This document shows positions 21,402 to 32,430 of a stretch of DNA of 64,000 nucleotides, piece after piece. The first letter of the stretch is position 1; each line of letters starts with the position of its first letter. This DNA is from Thecaphora thlaspeos (Eukaryota; Basidiomycota; Ustilaginomycetes; Urocystidales; Glomosporiaceae): assembly GCA_900291925.1 (NCBI GenBank), contig UWYS01000005.1, positions 868,001 through 932,000 on the forward strand, given 5' to 3'. The notes beneath the pieces are model-generated. The model searched no databases. It was not told the origin of the DNA and was given only the letters and a program-made list of their open reading frames with translations. The position numbers and the translations under genes were made by a program.

Positions 21402-22309
21402 GGCGAAGCACCGCGCGGGGTTCTGACGCGGGACCAGGATGATTGACGAGTCAATAGGTCGGAGGACCGGACGAAGCTGATGCTTGGTCTATCGATGTGG
21501 CGACATGGCTGTGGTGTGCGTGAACGCTGAGCAGGGCAACGGGTGATGGTGGGTTGGTGGGTATGGGGTGGATAGTACGACGTTTGCACGGACCCTTGAC
21601 AGCGTGCGTGTTTCCCAGGTTCAGCCCATTTCCGACTTCCTGTTCGTGCCTTGGAAGCCGATTCGGCACCGAGCGCGATCGGGCATGCACTGGGCACAGG
21701 CAAGATCGTGCTCGTCGACGGCTTTGGTCAGCGATTCGGCGTCTGCGCTGCGGTGGCTCGAAAAAAAAAAGAGCCAATTTCCACCCCCCAAAGTCCCGAT
21801 CACTCGCGCACACAGATAAATACCTGCCGACCTTCTTCTCTTCCCGCCCCTTCCCTCTCTCAACACCCACAGGCCCTTCTCGGGCTGTGTCGACCATTGA
21901 CCAGTGAGTACACGCCTTTTCCGCGCACCTCTTCGCACCACCAGCAACCCCCCCCCCCCGTCCACGTACACGATATCCCTCCGGCAATGAGTGAACGCGC
22001 AAGGTATTATTCATAATGCGCTCAACATATCTGGCACCTCTTCGCCGAGCCCCAAGATCGCCTGTCTCGGTCCTCGTCCATACGGGTAGCGTCGTAGACG
22101 GCCTCTTGGGTCGATGCCGCAACTTTGACTTTCTGAGCCGTCGTACCGTGGTGTACACCAGCCTCTCGGCCTATCTGGGCGCCATGCAAAAGGTCGACCG
22201 AGACTGACAGGCTCCATTTCATTTCCCTGGGACCACCATCTCTCTCTCCCTCAGCCCCTGAATCACAAATACAATCTAGCCATCTCGTTCGCATCGCGCC
22301 TGCGCAAGC
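21402..22309. other. Divergent promoter region between ALG7 and SDHAF3
   Basis: About 900 bp separates two divergent start codons. There is an A10 run near 21762-21771 and a C10 run near 21950-21959. Open frames here are not family-like. I read it as promoter and leader sequence. Confidence 0.4.
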
Positions 22310-22825
22310 ATGAGGCCGACGCAGCTGTCGTGCGTGCGGCACACGTTTGCCGCGCTGGCCAAGGCGTCGAACCAGCTTGTGCCGCCATCGTTGCCTTCCA
22401 ACGCTGTGAGGGAGGCGTCGGCCACCATTCTCCCGCCAATTCAGCTGTACCGCAGGATCCACCGGGCGCATCGACACCTCACCGCAGACATGCGGGTGCT
22501 GGGCGACGATTACGTGCGGGACGAGTTCCGAAGGCACAAGGACATTGACAATCCGCTCCAGATTGTCGCCTTTCTCAGCTCGTGGAAGATGTACCTGGAT
22601 CAGCTCGAGGTGTCGCAGGGTCAACCCGGCGGATTCCGCGGCAAGCGCCTCGACGGCCAAGTGCTCGAGAAGCTGTCGGACGAGCAGGTCAACCAGCTCT
22701 ACGAGCTGATGCAGGCGACCGAGCAGGCTTACGATCCGGAGCGCGCTCAAGCTTCTCCCAGCGCCAAGTCCATGGCCCAGGCGGCCGCCAAGACGCAAGG
22801 CATGTCAATCAAGAAGGACGACTGA
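22310..22825 (+). CDS. SDH7: Succinate dehydrogenase assembly factor 3 (LYR protein)
   Basis: SDHAF3 (yeast Sdh7, formerly Acn9) is a mitochondrial matrix LYR-motif chaperone that helps mature the iron-sulfur subunit of complex II. Single exon of 171 residues. An R/S/A-rich N-terminus (about 1-40) fits a mitochondrial presequence. The LYR motif is at residues 46-48 in LYRRIHRAHRHL. The highly conserved MRVLGDDYVRDEFRRHK and NPLQIVAFLSSWKMYLDQL blocks follow. The C-terminal half has a charged helix and a K/D-rich end. Length is slightly above the family average owing to the C-terminal extension. The next gene is downstream on the same strand but well separated. Confidence 0.93.
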   Translation: MRPTQLSCVRHTFAALAKASNQLVPPSLPSNAVREASATILPPIQLYRRIHRAHRHLTADMRVLGDDYVRDEFRRHKDIDNPLQIVAFLSSWKMYLDQLEVSQGQPGGFRGKRLDGQVLEKLSDEQVNQLYELMQATEQAYDPERAQASPSAKSMAQAAAKTQGMSIKKDD

Positions 22826-23431
22826 TTGAGGCGCTTTACGCCGCTGCTACGTTACCCTTTAGTCCATTACGCACCCACTCTTTTCGGGACCGCAAGAAGT
22901 CTGAGTCAGGGAGGCGGGGCGACTGCGGCCATGTCCGACGCTGACGGAGACGCCTTTGTGGACGAATGGATGTGCGAAGGCTGTAGCAGGGCTTGTCTGC
23001 GGCAGGAGCGATGTCGTTTTCCCTCAACTTTGGGCTGCTAGGCAGCAGAGAAAAGAAAAGGGAAGCAAAAAAGAAAGAAAAAGAAACGAAAAGGAAAGCA
23101 AAGGAAGAAAAAGGGAAAAAAGAGACAAACGCGGCCAGCGCAGCCGCTGTCCTCATAAAGACGCCAGAGCGCTCCATCCTCCCAACCCGCCTTTTCCCCC
23201 CCAAAACGCCTTTTCGCTCCTTTTCCGCCCTTCCTCGCGCCTCTTGAGGCCGCGTCTCGATCGCCTCATGACTCCGCCCCCGCCTCTGCCTCCCTACCGC
23301 AGCGTCACCGCTTGGCTGCGTGCTCGGCGTCGCCGGACGACGACCCAACTCACCACACCCTCGCCAGCCGCTGCGCTGCGCTACTCGGCATCCTCCCTCT
23401 GCCGCCACGTCTGCCCCGCCTGGCCGCAACC
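22826..23431. other. Intergenic region with A/G-rich tract
   Basis: About 600 bp with a purine-rich AAAG/GAAA tract at roughly 23045-23130, unusual in this GC-rich sequence, and C-rich leader sequence before the TFIIE alpha start. No gene is seen. Confidence 0.4.
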
Positions 23432-24724
23432 ATGTCTAGCAGCTTCACCTCGCTCGGCCGTGCATCCGGCCTTCAGGACAACGATGTCAAGCTCGCCTCC
23501 GATCAGCAGCTCTCAACCATCCGCAGGCTCGTTCAGATCGTCGCTCGCGTCTTCTACGAGGACCGTCACATCGTTCTGATGGACCAGCTCGTCACCATCG
23601 CCGTCCTCCCCGCCGACGTTTTGGCCCATCGGCTCGGGACCCAGGTCAAGGAGCTCGCCGCGCTCGCCTCGAGGCTCATCGAGGACAAGCTCGTCTGCAC
23701 CTTTCGACGCAACGAGACAAAGGACAACATTCACAACCGTACCTTTCAGCGCACTTACTACTACCTCGACTACAAGCTCTTTCTCGACGTCACAAAGTGG
23801 AGGATGATGTCGATCCGCAAAACAATCGATCAGCGTCTGAGGAACGAGCTCGACAGCAAGGGCTACGTCTGCCCCAGGTGCAAGCGCTCCTTCTTAACCC
23901 TCGAGGTCGCCCACCTGCTCGACGTCTTTCGCAACCTATTCGTCTGCGATAACCCAGGATGCAACACCGAGCTCGTCGACAACGAGGATGCCGAGGACGT
24001 CAAGAAGAGCAAGGACAGCCTCATGCGCTTCAACGAACAGTTTGGCACCATCCTCGGCGGCTTGCGTCAGGTCGAAGGCATTACTCTGCCTCCGCTCGAC
24101 GTCGGCGCCTGGCTCACAAAGCACGCCGCCTCGCAGCCCTGGAACATCCGACGGGAAGATGACACCAGCCTCCTCACCCCCTCCTCGACCAATGGCGTCT
24201 CGCCCGGCCTCCAGGTTGATCTCACCTCCAACGATCCCGCCGCCGAGGCAGCGCGCCGTGCGGCCAAGCAGAAGGCTGAGGATCAACAGCGGAAGCAGAA
24301 CGCCCTCCCCGCCTGGCATCTTGCGAGCACCGTCAGCGGAGAGCAGACTAGTCTCGGCCGCAAGCAACAGAGGCTGCACGGTCAGACCGGTTTCGACGTT
24401 GAGGAGACCAAGAACCAGGACGAGGAGGACGGGGACGACTACTTTGCACAATATGCTTCGCTTCAAAACGCCGAGCAAGAGGCCAGGACCGCCGCCTTCC
24501 AGATACGGGACGCGAGGTCGCCCGATCTAGATTTCGAGGATGTCCAGGCTCCCGCACTAGGCGGCGACCCTCTGAGCTCGTCGCGGAAGCGTTCGCGCTC
24601 GCGCTCTCCTCTCGACGCGGAGACGAACAAAAAGTCCAGGGGCGAGTCGGACAAGGCGGCTTTGGCACCCGCTGCTGTTGAAGCAGACGACGAGGGACTT
24701 GACGATTTCGAGGACGTCGTCTGA
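23432..24724 (+). CDS. TFA1: Transcription initiation factor IIE large (alpha) subunit
   Basis: TFIIE alpha recruits TFIIH to the RNA polymerase II pre-initiation complex. Single exon of 430 residues. The N-terminal extended winged helix (about residues 25-135) includes RLVQIVARVFYEDRHIVLMD, ADVLAHRLG and YYYLDYKLFLDVTKWRM. A zinc ribbon follows with C147-x2-C150 (YVCPRCKRSF) and C172-x4-C177 (FVCDNPGCNTEL); all four cysteines are present. The rest is charged and disordered, ending in the acidic DDEGLDDFEDVV tail typical of the family. The ATG at 23432 was chosen because it begins a serine-rich leader directly before the conserved domain; the frame is open further upstream but without similarity. 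Confidence 0.93.
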   Translation: MSSSFTSLGRASGLQDNDVKLASDQQLSTIRRLVQIVARVFYEDRHIVLMDQLVTIAVLPADVLAHRLGTQVKELAALASRLIEDKLVCTFRRNETKDNIHNRTFQRTYYYLDYKLFLDVTKWRMMSIRKTIDQRLRNELDSKGYVCPRCKRSFLTLEVAHLLDVFRNLFVCDNPGCNTELVDNEDAEDVKKSKDSLMRFNEQFGTILGGLRQVEGITLPPLDVGAWLTKHAASQPWNIRREDDTSLLTPSSTNGVSPGLQVDLTSNDPAAEAARRAAKQKAEDQQRKQNALPAWHLASTVSGEQTSLGRKQQRLHGQTGFDVEETKNQDEEDGDDYFAQYASLQNAEQEARTAAFQIRDARSPDLDFEDVQAPALGGDPLSSSRKRSRSRSPLDAETNKKSRGESDKAALAPAAVEADDEGLDDFEDVV

Positions 24725-25789
24725 AGCGTGCGTCACGCCTCGGAGTCCCTTACCATACATTCTCAATGAAGTTGTCGATCCAAGGAGCACAATGAGGTCA
24801 GTCTGGTAAGAGAGTGCGATGTCGCGAGAGATGCCGCAGGCTCTGCGACTCGTTCACTTGCATTCCGAAGATTACCCCCTTTTTTCCTCCATTTCCTCCC
24901 TTCGTCTTCTTTCCCTTTCCACACCAACCATGACCCGATGACCTTGTCTGTTCATATGTCCCGACTTGCAACACCCGCCCTTTTTCGGCCCCATCCATTT
25001 TGAGTCTCGCCCCCGCTCATCCTCGCCGTGACTGGCACCACTTCTCACCGTCCGCAGCTTTCTCCCAACAGCGTACGAGAGGGCCACCGCGTGGCGCTCG
25101 ACTTGCCGTCCCGCTTTGGTCCTGCCTCCCTTGTTTCGTCTCCTTCTCTCCTTCCGCCCCATCCCACCTTCCCCATCCCACCTCACGCCAGGTCTTAAGA
25201 GCACCGTGCCTTGGACCTCTTCCTCCGGACTTGTTCCGTCATGGAAGAGCTCCCGTGGCCGGGGTTTGAGTCATAGCCCGGCAATATCATCAGTCCTAAA
25301 TCGCCCAGGCGTGGGAGTCTGCTCCGGATTGGTGCTGGGGACTTCTGTCTCCCTCCATCGAAAAGGTACGGCTGCTCCTTAACCCTTGTGGTGAAGGGTT
25401 GTTCTTGACCAAAGGTCAGCTTCGCTATCCGAGGACGCAAACACGCCCGCTACGGACAGGCTTCGCGCCCCTTAGCCGGCGTGCAAAATTGTCGAGGACG
25501 ATGCTGGCCTGATCATCGCCTTGCTCGGCGATCGATTGCCGACAAGCACAACATAGCCCTGGGCGGGGACCACATCCTTCGAGCAATCCCCGGTCTCGGA
25601 CAGATCCTCAGCGCGACGATCTTCCGAGCCGTTGTTCTGCTGCGGTCGTGGCAGACCTGCTTCTCTTGTTGTTCCACGTTCAAGCTTGTAGCTCTTATCA
25701 CACCTTCGTCGAACCAGACGATGGCCGAGAAAGGCGCATGAATACACATACAGTCGCGTCCATTTTCGACCGTGGTAAATGACAGCAAC
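24725..25789. other. Intergenic region up to the edge of the CpG-poor island
   Basis: About 1.07 kb of still CpG-containing sequence with no recognised protein or RNA gene. Base composition shifts abruptly near 25790, where T- and A-runs start. Confidence 0.35.
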
Positions 25790-26779
25790 CGATTTTTTAA
25801 GAAAAAAGCACTGCTCTCTCAATGTAGAACAGCGCTGTAGCAATGTAATTTATACCATTGGAAAGCTGTGCTTCAGAGCTTCCTGACAGTATAAGCAACA
25901 TCTCAGAATAACGCATGTCGACACCAGGAGAGTGAATTGGGTTTTGGTCCCTTTTTGGGGATGAGGTCAAAAGTGGGCACACCAAAGGCTTGCATGCAGA
26001 AATTCTGTAGCGACACCACAAGTAGTTGTGGAAGCCTGTGGAAGGTATTGTTGGAAAGATAAGCTCTCAAGCCACCAGAACAACCTTTTGAATGCCAAAT
26101 TTGGTCCAGGTTGGAACCCAGCCAATAGGTGGGTGGTGCCTTAGGCTTGGATCCAATTAGGCAGGCTTGCCCTATGACTCTTTCTGGTTCCGGTTATTGT
26201 TTGTATTTAGTATCTCTTGAGGTATTGTTGCACCCTGCAGGTTGCAGCCTTGGCTCCAAGTGCTGCACCTGCTGCAGCATTGGTGCCCTCCAACAACATG
26301 CAGTAGTTAACCATCTCCATATACAAGTCTCCTTCCTTTCTCCCCTGTTCATTTGTGCTTAGTATTCCAGCAATACCTTGGTGCTTGTATTGCATTCCAG
26401 ACCTCGAGCCTTGTCTCCATCAACCTTTCCTGGTATGCCAACATCACTTTGCCCTCAGCCATCACTACCCTGATGGTTACCAGACCCTGAGGGCATAACA
26501 GGTATATGGTACACTTCAACAATTCATGATTAGCCCAGAGCTCCTTACAATCCTGTTGACCTCTCCATGAGTCTCCCTATGGCTCCTACAACTCCTGCGC
26601 ACCTGCCAACATCATTGGTGGTATCCAGACCTTATGTGGCATAACAGTCCATTTTTGACTGAGCTAAGGGGTATCAAAGAAAACCGGACAAAAAAAAACA
26701 TTGAGAAGATGCTAGAAATTATTCAGAGCATTCTCCTGCTGCCCCCACATCATCAAATGAAGCTTAGTGGATACAGATA
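25790..26779. repeat. CpG-poor, AT-richer repeat-derived sequence, family unknown
   Basis: No open frame of note. I counted 3 CpG in the 480 bases 26221-26700, against about 6 per 60 bases in nearby genes (for example 17221-17280). A segment at 25859-25913 (aagctgtgcttcagagctt...) is loosely repeated in direct orientation at 26780-26830, next to the copia LTR-like end. It is probably degraded transposon material. Confidence 0.5.
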
Positions 26780-27309
26780 AAAAGCTCTGCTTCACAGCTT
26801 TGCAACAGTGTAAGGCAATGAGTTGGAATGAGAGGTGTGACTATGTTGATACTGATGATGGTTTGTAGTATTGAGAAGGGAAAGAGCAAGCAAGGAACTG
26901 GCTAATATACAAGAAGAGAAGGCTGGTATGCCCCACATGCTTTGCTGGCACCTCTTGGATGTGCTGCCCCCTACCTTCCAGCTTGGATCTGTACCCCACT
27001 TTTCAACTCTCCTCCTCAGGTCCTTGGTTGCTCTACTACAAAGATATGGCCCTAAAAGGCCATTTTTGCCAAAAGCCAAAATTTCAAAGCTGTCTGTTTG
27101 ACCTGAAAAATTGGCGCCGTTGTTTTTGAGCAAAAAGCTGTAAAACAGCGGTGTTAATTTCCTGCAAGACGCCCTGCCAGGCTGCCAGACGCCCTGCCAA
27201 AAAAAAATGATGCATGGCCTGTTGGACCCTGGCAGAACATGGACGCTGCTATTCTAGAGATTTTTGTCCCAAAACAGCGCCGTCAATTTGACTTAGCTCC
27301 AGAGGCACA
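26780..27309 (-). repeat. LTR-like 3' end of the copia remnant
   Basis: Follows the pol stop codon on the minus strand. A purine-rich stretch, AGGTCAGGAGGAG, is followed by a TGT start (TGTGCCTCTGG, about 27309), the usual polypurine-tract/LTR junction layout. The 26831-26912 part resembles, in inverted orientation, 29718-29796. It contains a short direct repeat GACGCCCTGCCA (around 27169 and 27190). The outer end of the LTR was not pinned. Confidence 0.45.
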
Positions 27310-29644
27310 CTCCTCCTGACCTCCATGCACCATAGCTGTTTGAGTTGTCCACCTTTGAGCACTGGAGACTAAACCTTATGCGCGCTACTGTGAGCATCTT
27401 CTTGGTACCCTTCTTGGTCAGCATGTCAGCAGCATTGAGCTTGGTCTGGATGTTTTTGATGATGACCTGATGCCACTTGCACGCCTTGTGGATATAGTGG
27501 TACCTGATATCAATGTGCTCGAGCTTCTGGTGATGTTGAGGGTCCTTGGCTGCCTGTGTTGCTGCCTGGTTGTCCAAGATCAGCAGTGTTGTCTGCCAGC
27601 CTAGCACCTTCAGCAGGTTGTGCAGGTGTGCTGCCTCCTTGGCTGCCTCTGATGCTGCCACATACTCTGCCTCCATGGTTGAGTGAGCAACACACTTCTG
27701 CATCTGGTTGACATACTTGAGGGTGTGCTTGATAGCTGCCAGGTGTTCCAGGCTGGGGTGGTTGGAGAAGCGACCAAGGTAGGTGGCTGTGATGGTCTGG
27801 GCATAGCCAGTCTGGTCCAGTATGATTGTGCCATCCTCCCAGTTGTGGGTGATCTTGATGCCAAGGAAGTGCTGGGCTGGGCCATTGTCTGTGATCTCAA
27901 ACTTGCCACCAATCTCCTTGGCTTGAGTGATGGCAGCTGCACTCAGGGAGGTGAAGAGGAAGTTGTCAACATAGACCACAATGATGACCAGCTTGCTGCC
28001 TTTGCTGCAGATGAAGATGCAGGGAGAGATGATGAATTGCTGGAAGCCAAGTGCCTTGAGCATTGCCTGTACCATCTCTTCCCACTCCCATGGATACTGC
28101 TTGAGGCTGTAGAGTGTCTTGAGGTGCTTGGCAAAGGTGCCTGGTTGCTCAGGATTGGTCATATAAACCTCTTGAGGACAGCATTGAGGAAGGCGGTGAC
28201 AGCATTGGCGGTGTCAAGTTGCCAACCCAGTTGCACTGCGATTGAGATGATGAGGTGGACTTGCTCCATGTGTGCTACCAATGGCTTGGTCTCTGTGAAG
28301 TTAATGCCCTTGATCTGTGAGAAGCCCTTGGCCACCACGTGGCACTTGTACTTGCCTGGCTTGGAGACCTTGTCCATCTTGCGGATGAGTATCTCCTTGT
28401 GTTTGATGGGCTTGACACCAGGTGGCAGTTCTTTGATGGGGATCCAGGTCTTGTTGCAGCAGTGTGAGTCAAGCTCTTTCTTGCATGCTGCATCCCACTG
28501 GGCGCTGTGCTCCTTGCTTGCCAGAGCCATGTCCACTGGAATGGGCAGGCTGTCCTCTCTGCCATTGCTGGAGCTCATCTGTACCATCTTGATGAGGTGT
28601 GCTGTCTCCTTGCGCAGCTTCTTGTCCAGCGCAGCCTTCTTGTTCTGCTTCTGCTGCTCCCTGTAGTCATACTGCTTGGTGCTGGTGGGCTTGTGCCAGA
28701 GACTGTAATGGAACTCATGCTCCTTGTTGGTAGCTCGCTCCTCTGCTGCCTTCTCCCTCTTATCTCGCATCTGCTTTGCATAGACCTGACTCTGCTGCTG
28801 GATGGCTGGGTTGGTTGGTGCTGCTGGCGGAGGCAGGAAGTGTGAGGGGCAAGCTGGGATCTCAACATAGACCTCTGGCACAGTGGTGACTGGTGCCTTG
28901 GTTGCTTGAGGCAGTGGAGTTGGTGTTGGCAAGGGCAAAAAAGATGCAGTGGCTGAGCTGGTGCCGTTGTCTGGAGGTGGTCTGGACTGGTTGTTGCTGT
29001 TGGCATTTGCTTGATCTCCTTCTGTGGCCGGCAGGGTTGCTTGTTCAGCTGAAGCAGGAATGGTGGTTGCACTGTTGGGCATCTGCTGCTGCTGTTGCGG
29101 CTGGGCTGGGGTGGTGGCAGCTGTCTTATTGTGGGCACTGGAGAGGGCAGAGAGGTCAAAGTACTGGGGCTGTTGCTGGAGCGGTGGCTGCTTGACTTCC
29201 TTGGTGGTGGTGCCATTCTTGCTGTCGTTGAAGATGACATTGCGGCTCCAGTGTAGCTGAGGACAGGGATCCAGGGTGATATCCCAGGAAGGTGCCAGGG
29301 ATGCTGTGGGGAGACTCCACCTGGACATAGGCAAGGCAGCCAAAGTAGCAGAGCCAAGCCAGGTTGGGCTTCTTCTTGTACCAGCCCTGGAAGGGAAGCT
29401 TGTTGCTGATGTGCTTGGTGCCATGGTAGGACTGGTGAGCAGGGTAGTTGCCAGCCTCAATGGTGCAGACTGTGATGGCAAGTTTGGAGTCCTTCTCACA
29501 GGTGGAGAAAAGCGCCTCCTTCTGGTCCTTCACGGTGATGGTGATGCCAGCATGCTTGCCTGTGATGACTCTGTTCCTGATGTCTAGTTGTAATATTGGG
29601 TCACAGAGCTTGGAGGAGCTGGAGACCTGGGAGACAGGCCACAC
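27293..29644 (-). mobile_element. Degenerate Ty1/copia-type retrotransposon pol (integrase end, reverse transcriptase, RNase H)
   Basis: Reading on the minus strand: an integrase C-terminal piece (29644 to about 29285; WYKKKPNLAWLCYFGCLAYV and GTFLGYHP); a frameshift; then HWSRNVIFND, a Q/P-rich linker and the start of an RVT_2 reverse transcriptase (TWIPIKELPPG, YKCHVVAKGFSQIKG, AFLNAV); a second frameshift near 28165; then YMTNPEQPGTF, TLYSLKQ, the active-site box now YVDN instead of YVDD, and an RNase H end (STMEAEYVAASEAAKEA, DNQAA, HIDIRYHYI). Between LKYV and AHSTMEAEY about 60 expected residues are missing. Frameshifts, a lost catalytic Asp and an internal deletion mean it is not functional. 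Confidence 0.85.
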
Positions 29645-29649
29645 ATCAT

Positions 29650-30640
29650 CCCCACATCAGAGCCATGATGTGCCAGCTTGCCAGCTGGCACTCCATCAAC
29701 CCACTTGTCTCTCTCCTCTGTACATATAGTCAGTTCCTTGCTTGCTCCCTACCTAAGCAATACTAACAACCATCATCAATGTACTCACACCTCACTTCAC
29801 AAATGATCAAGAGTCTGAGTTGCTCTTTTGAGCTAGACCTCTCTCCCAGTAGGACACATTGCAGCAGCATCACCACCCCCTCAGCACAGCCAATATGGCC
29901 AACAGCTTCCAGGAATCAGACCTGGCTGCCATTGTCTTCCACCTCAAGACAGAGCTTCACCAACTCAAAGCCACCCAGAAGCTCAAGGATGAGGAAGAGG
30001 CTGCCAGTCTTGGCAGCCTCAGCATCAAGACCAAGACAAACATCAAGAAGATTGCCAGCACCATAGAAAAGATGAAGCATTCCAGCTCTGCCTTCTACAC
30101 CTGGAGTGAGATGCTCCAGGATGCGCCTGACAACATCTCCAATGGCTACACTATCCTCACCTAAAAAGACAGCGCTTTCCAGTTTGACAGAGCCAGCTAC
30201 AATGCAGAGAGATTGACGCCTTCTTCAGCATCATCATCCACTTCATGGTCAACTCCAGCAACATTGATGGTAACATCAAGGGCATCATTGAGCTGGTCCC
30301 CAGCAAGCACTGCTGCCAGGGCAGCGTCCTCTACAGGATGCTCAATGAGCCCTCACAATTGAAAATGCTGCCATAGCCCACCAGATCATAAAGAAACTGA
30401 TGCAGCTCAAGCTTGAGTCAATGTTTTAGGCACTTGGTGAGTGGATTAACAAGCTTGCCATTGTCAACTCTGCTGAACCATTTGGCATCCTGCTGTGGTT
30501 GAGCATGCTCTAATGTGTTTAGTTGGAGGAATGTTTTAACACCATCTACTGCCCACCCCCACATAGTTGACACGCTTGCAAATGGTGCCCGCAAGCATTG
30601 CCAGCTGAACCTGCCTGCTACCAAGTATTACTCTGCCCTC
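29650..30640 (+). mobile_element. LTR-like sequence plus gag-like remnant, opposite in orientation to the copia pol
   Basis: On the + strand, 29650-29890 has LTR-like features (gtacatatag TATA-like box near 29719; similarity to the inverted 26831-26912 segment). An open frame of 90 codons begins at ATG 29895 (MANSFQESDLAAIVFHLKTE, charged and helical) and stops at 30162. Related but broken frames continue to about 30640, including a stretch reading KKLMQLKLESMF. This looks like the start of a retrotransposon gag, but the family is not certain. It abuts the minus-strand pol head to head, so the pair is not one intact element. Confidence 0.45.
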
Positions 30641-31306
30641 TGATGTGGGCACCAAAGCAGCAGCTGTTAGGCATGGCCCACAGGGACTTGAGGATACCGC
30701 AGAAGCGGCCACAGGCTAGGTAGGGGCTTGTGGGAAAGGCCAAGGGCAATCGGGTGTCAACGGCGTACCTTGCTATCTAGAAGACAGTATAGTACATTTG
30801 ACAAGGGGAAGCTGTTGGGCCCCCAGCTTTGTCTTTACTACTTATGGACCAAGGGGCTCCCACAGGGGGCTGCCCAACCTTGCTGGGTTAAGCCCTACCT
30901 TGCACATCGGCCAAACAGGCCTCCCCCATATTCCCATGGCCGCAGCCAGCTTGCCTCCAGAGCCGGAGGAGGAGCGCTCTGAGCCCAGTTGATACACAAC
31001 AGGGCTGATAGGTTGGCCAGGCCTGATCGGTCCCTGCATGGCCAGCAGGGTCATAACAGCAGTGGCCCTTGAGTAAGAGCGATTTCCTTGACAGGAAGCA
31101 AGTTGGCCCATAAACTTCCTCCTGGCCAAGTAAGTTGCTGCACACAACAACCGCTGCTGTTACACAGGCTCCAAGTTCCTTTCGAGAAATGCACTGCAAG
31201 CAAGCCTGAGCTGATGAAGCCTCATCCATGTTGGTGTCAAAGGGTGTGAAGGGGATTATGTTGAGGATGCAGCATGGGAGTGTGGCGCTTGCATATTTAT
31301 TGTAAT
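30641..31306. other. Unassigned sequence inside the repeat island
   Basis: About 670 bp with mixed composition, a few CpG and no recognised family. A minus-strand open frame runs through the left end of the MULE, but it has no similarity I can name. Confidence 0.35.
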
Positions 31307-31315
31307 GAGATTTCA
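31307..31315. repeat. 9-bp target-site duplication, left copy
   Basis: GAGATTTCA immediately before the left terminal inverted repeat. The right flank at 32774-32782 reads GAGATTGCA, eight of nine identical. Confidence 0.7.
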
Positions 31316-31640
31316 GGAAACTGATAGGGACATGGACACAATTTACTATTGGCATGGATAAATTGTGATTTCTTGGTCCAAGATGTTATCAGGAGCACCC
31401 TTGTTAGCTCCACCCCGCCAACACTAATGCTGATGCCAGTCCTTGATGCCAACACCAATCCTTGCCACCACCATCCTGCTCTCACAAACAACACCACTGC
31501 TCACAATGTCCAGCACTCCCCACATCACCCCTACCCCATGCCCCAGCACATGTTTTCCCAACAAGGACCGCATGTACAGTATGCTCAAAAACTGGGCTGC
31601 CAAATAAAGTTTTGCATTTGTAACAAAGAACTCAGGGATG

Positions 31641-32120
31641 TACCACAACAAAACCCAATACATCATCTACAGATGCAACCAAGGAGACCAGCTTTGAGAC
31701 CGAGCTATTGTTGGCAAGGAGCAGCAGCAGCAAACCAATACCATGCAGCTAGGCTGTCCCTTTGAGTTCTTGGCTTGAGAGGATGGAACTGGCAGCTGGT
31801 AAGCAGTTACCCACCATAACTGCTTGACACACAACCATCCTGCGAGCGCTGCAACCGCACAATCAACCCTCTGCTGTCTATCTGTTGAGCAGCTCACTCA
31901 TGTCAATTGCCTTGCAACTACAGGAGTACAGGCAAGGCAAATTATTGTCTCTCTCCACAACAAGGCAGCTTCAAGCACCACCCAGCAGGTCAATGCCATT
32001 GCAAGGGACATCTACAATATCAATGCTGCCACTAAAAGGAAGCAGCGGCTCAACCAAACCATCCCCAAAGCCTTCTTCACTTTGACTAGTGTTTCAATTT
32101 GGCAACAGATGGACTCTTGA
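31641..32120 (+). pseudogene. MULE transposase N-terminal remnant
   Basis: The coding relic inside the MULE. C-C-H-N-H metal-binding residues of the FAR1-like domain can be followed (C at 31674, C at 31755, the HNH of THNHPAS at 31827-31850). The DIYN block that precedes the DDE domain is kept. There are three in-frame stops. The second, GCT-TGA-GAG, would be Arg by one C-to-T change at a CpG. Confidence 0.7.
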
Positions 32121-32175
32121 CACTCAGTAGAGTCCACCAAGTGCAACTGACCTTGGACTACTTGAATTGATTCAG

Positions 32176-32430
32176 ATCTTGCTGAGCTAGAGGCACATGG
32201 TTGTAACACACTAAATATTCTGCCACACAGCCATGTGCTTCTGGCTGCTCAACTGCTGGACTAAGCTGGCCATTACAAGCCTCATAGCCTTCACAAGGAC
32301 AAGAAGAGTGTCACAGAATGTGAAAAACTTCAAATGGTCCAGTGGTCACAGAGCTAGAGACACATGGGTGTAACACCTTAAAATTCAGGTCTTGAACCTG
32401 TGTGCTCCTAGCAGCACAATCACTTGATTG
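32176..32430. repeat. Two diverged direct repeats of about 90 bp
   Basis: A block starting CTTGCTGAGCTAGAGGCACATGG (near 32177) recurs near 32343 as CACAGAGCTAGAGACACATGGG, followed in both by TGTAACAC and, after 15-25 bases, a TG-rich stretch with CAGC. The second copy has an AGGTCTTGAACCTG stretch that loosely resembles a tRNA B box. Function is unknown; possibly tRNA-derived. Confidence 0.4.

Noticed and set aside
25859..26830. Loose direct repeat 25859-25913 and 26780-26830 as LTRs of another element
   Set aside because: Similarity is short and patchy, and no coding or primer-binding site lies between them; kept only as a note.
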